This document shows positions 8,172 through 16,744 of a DNA stretch of 64,000 nucleotides, in pieces. Numbering within the stretch: the first letter of the stretch is position 1; each line of letters begins with the position of its first letter. Made by a program: the position numbers and the translations under genes. The notes below the pieces were generated by a model. That model was not told where the DNA came from, searched no databases, and saw nothing but the letters and a program-made list of their open reading frames with translations. This stretch comes from Sphingobacteruim zhuxiongii (GTDB taxonomy: Bacteria > Bacteroidota > Bacteroidia > Sphingobacteriales > Sphingobacteriaceae). Location of the stretch: contig NZ_CP045652.1 of assembly GCF_009557615.1 (NCBI RefSeq), positions 930,001-994,000 of the forward strand, written 5' to 3'.

Positions 8172-9119
8172 TTATTTAGTGTCTTTCTTTCCGAAGATTG
8201 AGATCTTCAAGTATTTTCCTGGGTTTGTTTTCAAATCATGTACCAATTCATCTAAGTTTTGAGATGCATTAGTTAGATTATTATAAAGCTTTTCATCATG
8301 GATTAATAAGCCAATTGAACCTTCTCCAGAATTAATCTTGTTTGTAATCGCTTGTACGTCGCGCATAGCCTGATTGGCATTGTCGATTGTTGCTTTAATT
8401 TCAGTTTTTGATAGATCTGATGACAAGCTATCCAAGTTACCCAGGATACTGTTGATCTTCGCATTGTTATTTTTGAAGTTGGTCGTGATCGATTCCAGAT
8501 TCGACATGATATTCGCTAATCTGTTTTTCTCTGATCCCATAAGCCCATCTACGTCACTCGTAATCTTCTCTAGATTCTTCAACGAAATCGAGATACTATG
8601 GACGCTACTCTTAAAGTCACGTTGAAAGCCGTCATCCAGTACAGAGTTTACGCCGGAAAGAACCGAGTCTAGTTTCTCCACTAAGTTTTCTATCTTTTTC
8701 TGTAATGGCTCTACCTTTTCCATTAGGTTCGCTTGTACATCCGAAAGTAAAGGATCTCCACTTCTTGCCATGGTCGTACTGTTGCCAAGTTCAAAAACAA
8801 TAGCTTTGCTACCTAATAAATCGGCACTGACTATTCGCGCCACTGTATTCGAAGGGATCGCATAATCGTCATTTATTTTAAACTCTGTGCGTATTTTTCC
8901 AGTAGGTTGTAGAGTTAATTTGGAGACACGACCAATTTGGAATCCGGATACTAAAACGGGTTTGGATACCGCTAATCCATCTACATTATCATATTCGGTA
9001 TAAAACGTATTGTCACTACTGAAGACATTGTTGCCTTTCAAAAAGCTATAGCCAATAAATAAAATAGCGATTGCAATACTTGTTAAAGCACCGACTTTTG
9101 TTTCGTTAGATATTTTCAA
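8172..9119 (-). CDS. MCE/MlaD-domain protein
   Basis: MlaD-type proteins are anchored in the inner membrane and bind phospholipids in the periplasm as part of lipid transport between the membranes. An N-terminal helix (residues 9-26) is followed by an MCE domain (about 38-115: Tyr-Asp-Asn-Val-Asp-Gly-Leu, then Gly-Phe-Gln-Ile-Gly-Arg-Val) and a long coiled-coil tail rich in Asn, Ser and Leu. The 315-aa length fits the Bacteroidota form. No ATG lies near the membrane helix, so the TTG at 9119 is the likely start. The MlaE permease and MlaF ATPase are not in the window. Two amidase genes lie upstream on the same strand and may be co-transcribed. Confidence 0.88.
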   Translation of the reverse strand: MKISNETKVGALTSIAIAILFIGYSFLKGNNVFSSDNTFYTEYDNVDGLAVSKPVLVSGFQIGRVSKLTLQPTGKIRTEFKINDDYAIPSNTVARIVSADLLGSKAIVFELGNSTTMARSGDPLLSDVQANLMEKVEPLQKKIENLVEKLDSVLSGVNSVLDDGFQRDFKSSVHSISISLKNLEKITSDVDGLMGSEKNRLANIMSNLESITTNFKNNNAKINSILGNLDSLSSDLSKTEIKATIDNANQAMRDVQAITNKINSGEGSIGLLIHDEKLYNNLTNASQNLDELVHDLKTNPGKYLKISIFGKKDTK

Positions 9120-9175
9120 AATATTCCTAATTAAGTTATTCTACCTACTATATAATCCCCAATTTAAGAAAAAGT

Positions 9176-10048
9176 TTATCTTTCTACGTTTTTTCTGTAG
9201 GTATTTATAGCATTGAACAAGTCATCGACTATAGATGCTTGACCATCAGCAGACATCATAAAGCGTTCTTCATCAGGATTTGAAATGAAACCAATCTCAG
9301 TCAGTACAGCTGGCATACCGGCAGTCGCAAGTACAGCAAGAGACTGTTCCTTTACTCCGCGATCTACACGACTAGAGGCTGCAAATTGATCTTGCATATA
9401 GGCCGCAAGTTTAATGCTTCCTTCTCGAAATTTACGTTTCATTAAGGAGAATACGATATAAGAGGATGGATCCTTAGGGTCAAAACCACCATAGTTTTGC
9501 TCATAGTTGTCCTCCATTAGGATGGATGCATTTTCTCGAATCGCGACGTCTTGATCACCTGTACGGCTAAATCCGAGCACCAAGGTCTCAGTTCCTTTTG
9601 CCGAGGTATTTAACGATCGCTGCGTCACATAACGTCCTCTACTATTTTTTACACGTCTACTGCTGGAGCCTCCAGAGTTACAGTGAATAGAGATAAATAG
9701 ATCTGCATGATTTTTATTAGCGAGGGCGGGGCGTTCGTATAATTTAGGATAAACGTCAGTTGTACGGGTATAAATGACTTTTACTCCAGGTAACTCTTTT
9801 TGTATTTTCTTCCCCAATTTCAAAGCGACTTGGAGGGCAATATCTTTCTCTTTTGATTGTCGTCCTACTGCACCTGAATCATTACCTCCATGTCCAGGAT
9901 CAAGAACGATTACTTTAATTTTACCATTACCGCCGTTGGCACCTTGATGGTCGGCAGGTTTAAAACTTGCTAATGCTAATACAATAAGACAAAGTGCGAT
10001 TTGCATTCCCTTTGTCCAAAATTGTCTGTGTTTACTTTTGTTTTTCAA
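9176..10048 (-). CDS. N-acetylmuramoyl-L-alanine amidase, AmiC type (paralog 2)
   Basis: This is a zinc-dependent amidase of the Amidase_3 family that cuts the bond between muramic acid and the stem peptide in peptidoglycan. The zinc ligands are visible: His53 in Asp-Pro-Gly-His-Gly-Gly, Glu67 in Lys-Glu-Lys-Asp, and His122 in Ser-Ile-His-Cys-Asn-Ser. The catalytic Glu is in Thr-Glu-Ile-Gly-Phe near the C-terminus. An uncleaved anchor or signal sequence covers about residues 15-31. Numbering is from a TTG at 10048; the ATG at codon 15 is an alternative start that leaves the signal sequence intact. It lies 32 bp after a close paralog on the same strand, evidently a tandem duplication. Confidence 0.9.
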   Translation of the reverse strand: MKNKSKHRQFWTKGMQIALCLIVLALASFKPADHQGANGGNGKIKVIVLDPGHGGNDSGAVGRQSKEKDIALQVALKLGKKIQKELPGVKVIYTRTTDVYPKLYERPALANKNHADLFISIHCNSGGSSSRRVKNSRGRYVTQRSLNTSAKGTETLVLGFSRTGDQDVAIRENASILMEDNYEQNYGGFDPKDPSSYIVFSLMKRKFREGSIKLAAYMQDQFAASSRVDRGVKEQSLAVLATAGMPAVLTEIGFISNPDEERFMMSADGQASIVDDLFNAINTYRKNVER

Positions 10049-10080
10049 AATATATTTAAACTTACTTCCGATTGTCTAAC

Positions 10081-10983
10081 CTATTGCTGCGCAATTGCCT
10101 CATTTCCTTGTTTGTAACGTCTGATAGCATCTACCAAATTCTTTACAATTTCTGCTTGTCCAACCTCCGAGAGCATGTAACTCTCTTCATCAGGGTTGCT
10201 AATAAAGCCAATTTCAGTTAAGACAGCTGGCATACTTGCGCCCGCTAAAACAGCTAGTGATAATTCTTGCACGCCACGGTCAAGACGTCCTTTGCCGACG
10301 TATTCATTTTGAACGTACGATGCAAATTTAATGCTTTTTTCTCTATAAGTCCTTTTTAACAAGGAGAAGATAATATAAGAAGAGGGGTCATTAGGATCAA
10401 ACCCATTATAATTCTCTTGATAGTTTTCTTCCATTAAGATATCGGCATTTTCTCGCATGGCGACATCTGACTCTCCACGTTGTAATCTATTGTAACCACA
10501 AACAAAGGTCTCCGTACCAGAAACGCCAGGACGATAAATCGTTCGGGTGCTGTATCGGCCGTTTTTACCTTTTACACGTTGGTCTGAATTCGCAGAATTA
10601 CAATGAATGGAAATAAATAGATCCGCATGATTACGATTAGCAATATTCGAACGCTCGTGAAAAGGAACATCTATATCCGATTCGCGAGTAAGAATTGCTT
10701 TCACGCCAGGGAGTTCTTTTTCGATAGCTTCTTTTAATTTCAATGAAACTTGCAAGACAATATCTTTTTCCGCAGAGTTCTTACCATAAGCGCCAGGTAG
10801 TTTACCACCATGTCCCGGGTCAATAACGACAAGCTTGAAAGTTTTATTATTTGCCACTTGTTGCGGTTCCAAATCCGACTTGGAATAACCTGTGTAATTT
10901 CCGATTAAAAATAAGGGGGCAGCAATTCCAATAATTGCTAATACTAATTTGGTTGATTTCCTAGAATTCATCACTATTTTCAA
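10081..10983 (-). CDS. N-acetylmuramoyl-L-alanine amidase, AmiC type (paralog 1)
   Basis: This is a second zinc amidase of the Amidase_3 family with the same layout as its downstream neighbour: a membrane or signal segment (about residues 12-29), then ligands His58, Glu72 and His127 and the C-terminal Thr-Glu-Ile-Gly-Phe-Ile-Ser-Asn motif. Long shared blocks (Ser-Tyr-Ile-x-Phe-Ser-Leu; Gly-Phe-Asp-Pro-x-Asp-Pro-Ser) show the two arose by duplication. The start is either a TTG at 10983 or an ATG four codons later (10971); the ATG is the more conservative choice. The two enzymes probably act on septal or turnover peptidoglycan; their division of labour is unknown. The gene is divergent from lptD. 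Confidence 0.9.
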   Translation of the reverse strand: MKIVMNSRKSTKLVLAIIGIAAPLFLIGNYTGYSKSDLEPQQVANNKTFKLVVIDPGHGGKLPGAYGKNSAEKDIVLQVSLKLKEAIEKELPGVKAILTRESDIDVPFHERSNIANRNHADLFISIHCNSANSDQRVKGKNGRYSTRTIYRPGVSGTETFVCGYNRLQRGESDVAMRENADILMEENYQENYNGFDPNDPSSYIIFSLLKRTYREKSIKFASYVQNEYVGKGRLDRGVQELSLAVLAGASMPAVLTEIGFISNPDEESYMLSEVGQAEIVKNLVDAIRRYKQGNEAIAQQ

Positions 10984-11074
10984 ATTATATTATCTATCAA
11001 CGCCTTTCAAACTCACAAATTGTTAAATATGATTAAGTTTGTCGAAATCCTCACTTAAGTAATGGATTTTTGAC

Positions 11075-11082
11075 TATTTTTG
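11075..11082 (+). promoter_or_regulatory. -7 element of lptD
   Basis: TATTTTTG matches TAnnTTTG and lies 48 bp before the lptD start. No convincing -33 box is present. Confidence 0.35.
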
Positions 11083-11129
11083 CCAACAAGAGTTTAAAAT
11101 TAGCACAAAAATAACATTCATAATTCATT

Positions 11130-13805
11130 TTGAAGGCTTTAAGTTGTTTTTTCCATATCCTGTTTTTTCTTTTAGCCGGAGTGGCCTCCTTACAGGCACA
11201 GGAAGAGACTACATTGAAACGAGCTACCGTTACACAAGATACCTCTAAAAAGCTACAAGATTCAACTTTATTAACGCAAGATAGTAGTAAAAATAACTTT
11301 CGGGAAGTGACAGGGCAGGATACTGTCGTCATGAAAGATAGTTCGGGTCTAGAAACAACGGTAAGCATTGTCGCGAATGACTCTTCATGGAATGAGGTAA
11401 GTAAAAATATACTTCACCTATTTAAGGGGGCAAAAGTAAAGTATCAAAACTTTGAATTGGCCGCCGATTATATCCGCTTAGATCGTAATACCAATGTTTT
11501 ATTTGCTTCTGGAGTAATAGACCACAATGGCAAGTATGTCGGGCGCCCGGTTGTTATTATGCCAGGTGAGGGGCCAATTGCTGTTGACTCCTTGCTCTAT
11601 AATTATAAAAGTCAAATTCCTAAAACCTTTGGCGTAATGACAGAGGTTGATGGCGCATTTATACAAGCGCGTGAAGTGCGAAAGAACATCTATGATGAGA
11701 CCTCACTTTACAAAGGCTTATACAGTACATGTAATCTTCCTTATCCGCATACGCACTTTGGTATTCAAATTTCGAAGGGCGTAATTACCGACAAACAAAT
11801 TATTGCAGGACCTTCTTATTTGGTGGTAGAGAATATTCCATTGAAATTTCTTGCTATTCCTTTCGGGTTCTTCCCTAAACAAGATAAAAAGAGTAGTGGT
11901 TTCCTATTTCCTTCTTTTGGTGAAGATGCTGCGCGTGGATTCTCTATGCGTGATTTAGGATGGTATTTGACGTTCAACGATTATTGGGACACCGAATTTC
12001 GCGGGAACTTATATTCAAAAGGTTCTTGGGAAGCGAGTATGCGTACGCAGTATATGGTAAACTATAAGTACAATGGTAACTTTGCTTTACGTTACGGCTC
12101 TACGGTAAGTGGGGTAGAGGGTACTCAGAACTTTGGACGAAATAAGGATTTCAACGTAACATGGAATCATACACAACGTCAAGAAGCAAATCCTGGAACA
12201 TCATTTACAGCATCAGTAAACTTTGGTACAAGTTCATATTTTAGAAATACTGCGGCGAATGGTACATACGATATCAGTCAAATTACCAACAACCGAATGA
12301 ACTCTTCCATTGCTTATGGAAAGGTTTTCTCTGATGGGAAAATTAATTTCACGTCCAGCTTGCGCCATGATCAAAACTTGGCAACGGGCGATATCTCGTT
12401 AGAGTTACCTCAGATCAGTTTGAACGTTTCGACATTCAACCCGTTCGATTCAAAAGACCGTATAGGGGAACAAAAGTGGTATCAACGTATTACTGTTGGG
12501 TATAGCTTGCAAGCTAGAAACTTTGTATCTACTAAAGATTCCATCTTGTTTAAGAATAATTTCTTTGGACAATTTACGAATGGTTTCCAACATAACATCC
12601 CAGTTAGCTTAAGTTTGAATGTATTAAAGTATTTCCAGTTTAATACTTCGATGAATTATACAGAGCGTTGGTATTTTCAATCTATCGAGAATCGTTTAGT
12701 TAATGAAATAAATGGTTACTCTACTGTAAAGGATACGATTCAAGGTTTTAAACGTGCTTATGATTATTCGGTATCTAGTGGATTATCAACGAAAATATAC
12801 GGTAACTATAAACGTGGTATAGGTAAGATTCAGCAGATGCGACATGTGATGACGCCTTCCATCAACGTGAATTATCGTCCAGATTTTGGTGCTGAGAAGT
12901 TTGGCATTTATAAGGACTATACGGATGAGAATGGTGCCTACAGAAGGTATTCAATTTTTGAAAACGCGATTTACGGATCTCCATCGATGGGTAAATCAAT
13001 GGGTATTGGTTTCTCAATTGATAATACGTTAGAGGCTAAGATTCGTGACGACAAAGATTCGACCGGTACAGGGGTTAAGAAGATTCCATTGATTCAAGGC
13101 TTAACTTTCAGTGGAAATTACAATGTTGCAGCCGATTCATTAAAGTTATCACCGATTAGTTTTTCGGGAAGAACCTCATTATTCGATCAGAAGATTAATA
13201 TCAATTTTAACGGTAGTTTTGATCCGTATAGCTACGATAAGTACTCGGGGCAACGAATTGATCGCTATATGGTGAAAGACGGAAAGTTAGCGCGTTTAAC
13301 AAACTTCGGTTTATCGTTTGACTACAGTTTCAACCCTAAAGCATCGAAAAGTAGAAACAATAATATTGATTCATTACGTAACAGTATGCCGGCGATGACG
13401 GATGAGCAAACGCAGGCACTTGCACGTATTAGTACGGATCCTAATGCCTTTGTCGATTTCAATATTCCATGGAACTTATCGGGTTCCTTCAGTTTCAATT
13501 ATTCAACGATATTTGATCGTGATTTGCAGGAAATGAAACCGAACATTACGAGTACAGTCAATTTACATGGTGATTTTAACATGACACCGAAGTGGAAAGT
13601 TCAATTTAATACTGGATTTGACTTTGTGCGTATGGAATCATCGATGTCGCAAATAAGTATTTATCGGGATCTTCACTGTTGGGATATGTCTGTTGGCTGG
13701 GTGCCATTCGGACGTTATAAGAGTTTTAACGTGACCATTCGAGCGAAAGCTTCGATACTTCAAGATTTGAAATTAACAAAGCGTAACAGTCACTTTACCT
13801 ATTAA
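11130..13805 (+). CDS. lptD: LPS-assembly protein LptD (OstA-like)
   Basis: LptD is the outer-membrane barrel that, with the lipoprotein LptE, places lipopolysaccharide in the outer leaflet. The protein begins with a signal peptide (residues 1-24, ending Leu-Gln-Ala-Gln). A periplasmic OstA/LptA-like domain (about 90-200: strands around Ala-Asp-Tyr-Ile-Arg-Leu-Asp and Gly-Val-Ile-Asp-His-Asn-Gly) precedes a long barrel of alternating aromatic strands to the C-terminus. Its 891 aa match the Bacteroidota form. Only a TTG (11130) can start a frame that includes the full signal peptide. lptE is not adjacent; cinA follows 20 bp downstream and is probably co-transcribed. Confidence 0.88.
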   Translation: MKALSCFFHILFFLLAGVASLQAQEETTLKRATVTQDTSKKLQDSTLLTQDSSKNNFREVTGQDTVVMKDSSGLETTVSIVANDSSWNEVSKNILHLFKGAKVKYQNFELAADYIRLDRNTNVLFASGVIDHNGKYVGRPVVIMPGEGPIAVDSLLYNYKSQIPKTFGVMTEVDGAFIQAREVRKNIYDETSLYKGLYSTCNLPYPHTHFGIQISKGVITDKQIIAGPSYLVVENIPLKFLAIPFGFFPKQDKKSSGFLFPSFGEDAARGFSMRDLGWYLTFNDYWDTEFRGNLYSKGSWEASMRTQYMVNYKYNGNFALRYGSTVSGVEGTQNFGRNKDFNVTWNHTQRQEANPGTSFTASVNFGTSSYFRNTAANGTYDISQITNNRMNSSIAYGKVFSDGKINFTSSLRHDQNLATGDISLELPQISLNVSTFNPFDSKDRIGEQKWYQRITVGYSLQARNFVSTKDSILFKNNFFGQFTNGFQHNIPVSLSLNVLKYFQFNTSMNYTERWYFQSIENRLVNEINGYSTVKDTIQGFKRAYDYSVSSGLSTKIYGNYKRGIGKIQQMRHVMTPSINVNYRPDFGAEKFGIYKDYTDENGAYRRYSIFENAIYGSPSMGKSMGIGFSIDNTLEAKIRDDKDSTGTGVKKIPLIQGLTFSGNYNVAADSLKLSPISFSGRTSLFDQKININFNGSFDPYSYDKYSGQRIDRYMVKDGKLARLTNFGLSFDYSFNPKASKSRNNNIDSLRNSMPAMTDEQTQALARISTDPNAFVDFNIPWNLSGSFSFNYSTIFDRDLQEMKPNITSTVNLHGDFNMTPKWKVQFNTGFDFVRMESSMSQISIYRDLHCWDMSVGWVPFGRYKSFNVTIRAKASILQDLKLTKRNSHFTY

Positions 13806-13825
13806 TCACTTAAAACCAATATGCC

Positions 13826-15076
13826 ATGAAAGCAGAGATTATTACCACCGGTGATGAAATTTTGCTAGGGCAAATTGTCGATACCAATTCGGCATGGATG
13901 GCACAAGCCTTATTGTCCTTGCAAATCCAAATAGCACAAATCACCTCTATTTCTGATCGCGAAGAGCATATCTTAGAAGCACTAAGTAATGCAACGCAGC
14001 GTGCGGATTTAATCATCTGTACAGGTGGCTTAGGCCCAACAAAGGATGATATTACCAAGCTAACTGCTGCGAAATTCTTTCAAACTAGCTTAGTCCGAAA
14101 TGAAGGTGTGTTAACGCATGTTCGTGGAATTTTTGAGAAGTTTAACAGAACGATGCCTGATATTAATTTAGGACAAGCGGATGTTTTATCAAATGGGGAA
14201 GTCCTATTCAATGATTGGGGCACAGCACCAGGTATATGGGTAGCTCATGAAGGTAAAGTTTATGTCTTTCTACCGGGGGTTCCTTTCGAGATGAAGAATC
14301 TGATGAGCCACCGTGTTCTGCCTAAGCTTCAGGAGTTCAATAGCCAAGAGAAGATCGCGATTCGTTATATCTTAACAGTAGGGATTGGAGAGTCACATTT
14401 GGCGGAGCAGATTGCTGATATTGAAGATGCCTTTCCTCCACATATACATTTAGCTTATCTCCCAAAGATCGGCTTAGTCCGTCTGCGAATATCTGCAAGC
14501 GGATCGGATATGGTTCAATTGGAAGAGGAATTAGATCATTATGCAAAATTATTGATTAATCGTGTTGGCGATGCGGTTGTTGCTCACGATGATATTAGTT
14601 TTGAAGAAGCTATTGTCCGATCATTCGTAGAATCTAAAGAGACTTTAGCGACGGCTGAAAGTTGTACGGGAGGAAATGTTGCGAAGCAGATTACAGAGAT
14701 TGCTGGTGCAAGCGCAATGTTCCAGGGTGGTATCGTCGCATATGCAAACCAAGCAAAAGAGCATTTGTTGCATGTGGAACATTCGGTCTTAGCGCAATAT
14801 GGAGCAGTCAGTGAGGAGACGGTTATTCAAATGGCTCGTGGAGCACAAAAGCAATTAGGTGCGAGCTACGCCATTGCGACGAGTGGTATTGCTGGACCGG
14901 GCGGCGGAACGGAAGAAAAGCCTGTGGGCACCGTTTGGGTTGCTATCGCGGGAAAAACAGAAGTAAAAACAAAATTGTTTCAGTTCCATCAGGATCGGAT
15001 TCTCAATATCGAGCGAACAACAGCTCAATCTTTGCTGATGTTGTGGAATTTATTTCAAAAAGAAAAAGGCATTTAA
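13826..15076 (+). CDS. cinA: CinA-like protein, NMN deamidase
   Basis: CinA joins two domains. The N-terminal MoCF/COG1058 part (residues 1-170) has Thr-Thr-Gly-Asp-Glu-Ile-Leu-Leu-Gly at 7-15 and Gly-Gly-Leu-Gly-Pro-Thr near 70, and acts as an ADP-ribose pyrophosphatase in characterised members. The C-terminal PncC part (about 255-416) has Thr-Ala-Glu-Ser-Cys-Thr-Gly-Gly and Thr-Ser-Gly-Ile-Ala-Gly-Pro-Gly-Gly, and deamidates nicotinamide mononucleotide in NAD recycling. The length of 416 aa is usual. The ATG at 13826 gives the canonical Met-Lys-Ala-Glu-Ile-Ile start. It follows lptD closely and is followed by the E2 gene 108 bp on. Confidence 0.95.
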   Translation: MKAEIITTGDEILLGQIVDTNSAWMAQALLSLQIQIAQITSISDREEHILEALSNATQRADLIICTGGLGPTKDDITKLTAAKFFQTSLVRNEGVLTHVRGIFEKFNRTMPDINLGQADVLSNGEVLFNDWGTAPGIWVAHEGKVYVFLPGVPFEMKNLMSHRVLPKLQEFNSQEKIAIRYILTVGIGESHLAEQIADIEDAFPPHIHLAYLPKIGLVRLRISASGSDMVQLEEELDHYAKLLINRVGDAVVAHDDISFEEAIVRSFVESKETLATAESCTGGNVAKQITEIAGASAMFQGGIVAYANQAKEHLLHVEHSVLAQYGAVSEETVIQMARGAQKQLGASYAIATSGIAGPGGGTEEKPVGTVWVAIAGKTEVKTKLFQFHQDRILNIERTTAQSLLMLWNLFQKEKGI

Positions 15077-15184
15077 CAAAATTATATTTTAAACATCGGT
15101 ATTTGGAAAATATCTAATTCTGTTTACTTGATAGTTTAGTATTAATAAGTAACTTAGTATTTCAAACAATCGAAATAATAATAG

Positions 15185-16579
15185 ATGGCTATATATAAAC
15201 TTTTACTCCCAAAAATGGGGGAAAGCGTGTCTGAAGCTACGTTGACCAATTGGTTAAAACAAGTTGGAGATCAGATTAATGAAGACGATGCAGTAGCCGA
15301 AATTGCGACGGATAAAGTTGATTCTGAGGTGCCTTCGCCAGTTTCTGGTAGATTAAAAGAGCGATTGTTCGAAGAGAATCAAGTAATTCAAGTTGGCGAT
15401 GTTATTGCCCTTATTGAAGTCGACGGTGAAGAAATAGAAGAAGTGGTAGAGAACATTTCTGCGGAATTAGTTACCGAAGAAGAAGTTCAGCAGTCAAATG
15501 TCGAGGATCTAGCTACTGAGATCCCTGCAGAGGAAGTATCCATTCCTGGTATTTCTCAAATTCAAGAATCACATCATAATGAAACCGTAAATAGCGAACC
15601 TATGCAACATGGTATTCGCTTCTATTCTCCGTTAGTGAGAAATATAGCCCAACATGAAGGTATTAGTCAGCAGGAGTTAGATACAATTCCTGGTACAGGT
15701 GCTGAAGGTCGTGTAACGAAAGAGGATGTGTTGAAGTTTATTCAACAACGCACGAATACAGGACAAATCCCCACAAATGCGTTAGAGCCTAAGCAGCATA
15801 GTTCGGAGAAATCGGCTTCAGTTGAAGCTCCAGTTCCAACACCAGCAGCTCAGGTAGTTCGAGCAAGCAATACTGATGAGGTTATTGAGATGGATCGTAT
15901 GCGTCGTCTAATTTCCGATCATATGGTAAATAGTGTGAAGACTTCTCCACACGTGTTTTCAGTGGTAGAAGCGGACGTTACTGGTCTTGTAAACTGGCGC
16001 AATAAAGTTAAAGATGATTATAAAAAGCGTGAGGGTGAGAATATCACATTTACGCCTTTAATTATTGAAGCAATAGCAAAGGCTATTAAAGACTTTCCTC
16101 TCATCAATGTTTCTGTTGATGGATATAACATCATCCGTAAGAAGAACATCAACATAGGAATGGCAGCTGCGCTACCAACGGGAAATTTAATTGTTCCTGT
16201 TATCAAGAATGTTGATCAATTAAGCTTATCGGGCATTAGTCGCTCTGTAAATGATCTTGCTAATCGTTCTAGAGCAAATAAATTAAAACCTGACGATACA
16301 CAAGGAGGTACATTTACTTTTACTAATATTGGGGCATTCGGTAATATTATTGGTATGCCAATTATCAATCAACCTCAGGCGGCAATTCTTGCCGTAGGAA
16401 CGATCAAAAAGAAACCTGCAGTATTAGAAACCGAACAGGGCGATGTGATAGCAATACGTCATATGATGTATCTTTCGATGTCGTATGATCATCGTGTGAT
16501 TGACGGTGCTTTGGGCGGATCGTTTATTCGCAGAGTTGCAGATTACTTGGAGAATTGGGATATCAATAGAATCGTCTGA
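15185..16579 (+). CDS. 2-oxo acid dehydrogenase E2 (dihydrolipoyl acyltransferase)
   Basis: This is the acyltransferase core of a 2-oxo acid dehydrogenase complex. An N-terminal lipoyl domain carries the lipoylated Lys44 in Thr-Asp-Lys-Val. An acidic linker follows, then a peripheral subunit-binding domain (about residues 144-188: Tyr-Ser-Pro-Leu-Val-Arg ... Gly-Ala-Glu-Gly-Arg-Val). The catalytic domain ends in the active-site motif His436-Arg-Val-Ile-Asp440. Its 464 aa are typical of a single-lipoyl E2. No E1 or E3 gene is nearby, so the substrate (branched-chain 2-oxo acids, 2-oxoglutarate or pyruvate) cannot be decided; similarity in layout favours the branched-chain type. A strong terminator follows. 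Confidence 0.92.
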   Translation: MAIYKLLLPKMGESVSEATLTNWLKQVGDQINEDDAVAEIATDKVDSEVPSPVSGRLKERLFEENQVIQVGDVIALIEVDGEEIEEVVENISAELVTEEEVQQSNVEDLATEIPAEEVSIPGISQIQESHHNETVNSEPMQHGIRFYSPLVRNIAQHEGISQQELDTIPGTGAEGRVTKEDVLKFIQQRTNTGQIPTNALEPKQHSSEKSASVEAPVPTPAAQVVRASNTDEVIEMDRMRRLISDHMVNSVKTSPHVFSVVEADVTGLVNWRNKVKDDYKKREGENITFTPLIIEAIAKAIKDFPLINVSVDGYNIIRKKNINIGMAAALPTGNLIVPVIKNVDQLSLSGISRSVNDLANRSRANKLKPDDTQGGTFTFTNIGAFGNIIGMPIINQPQAAILAVGTIKKKPAVLETEQGDVIAIRHMMYLSMSYDHRVIDGALGGSFIRRVADYLENWDINRIV

Positions 16580-16621
16580 ATCCCACGTAATACTGAAATT
16601 TAAAACATATTACCTTTATAT

Positions 16622-16672
16622 AAAAAAGCGTCCTATTTGCATATAGTTAAATGCAAATAGGACGCTTTTTTT
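16622..16672. terminator. Strong bidirectional terminator
   Basis: A perfect 15-bp stem (16628-16642 with 16651-16665) is flanked by six As and seven Ts. It separates the convergent E2 and MATE genes. Confidence 0.9.
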
Positions 16673-16744
16673 ATGTTTATGCTGTGTGAACAAGAAATGA
16701 AAGAACATGTTTCACTAGAACGATGCTCGACCTTGGCAAGCTTT

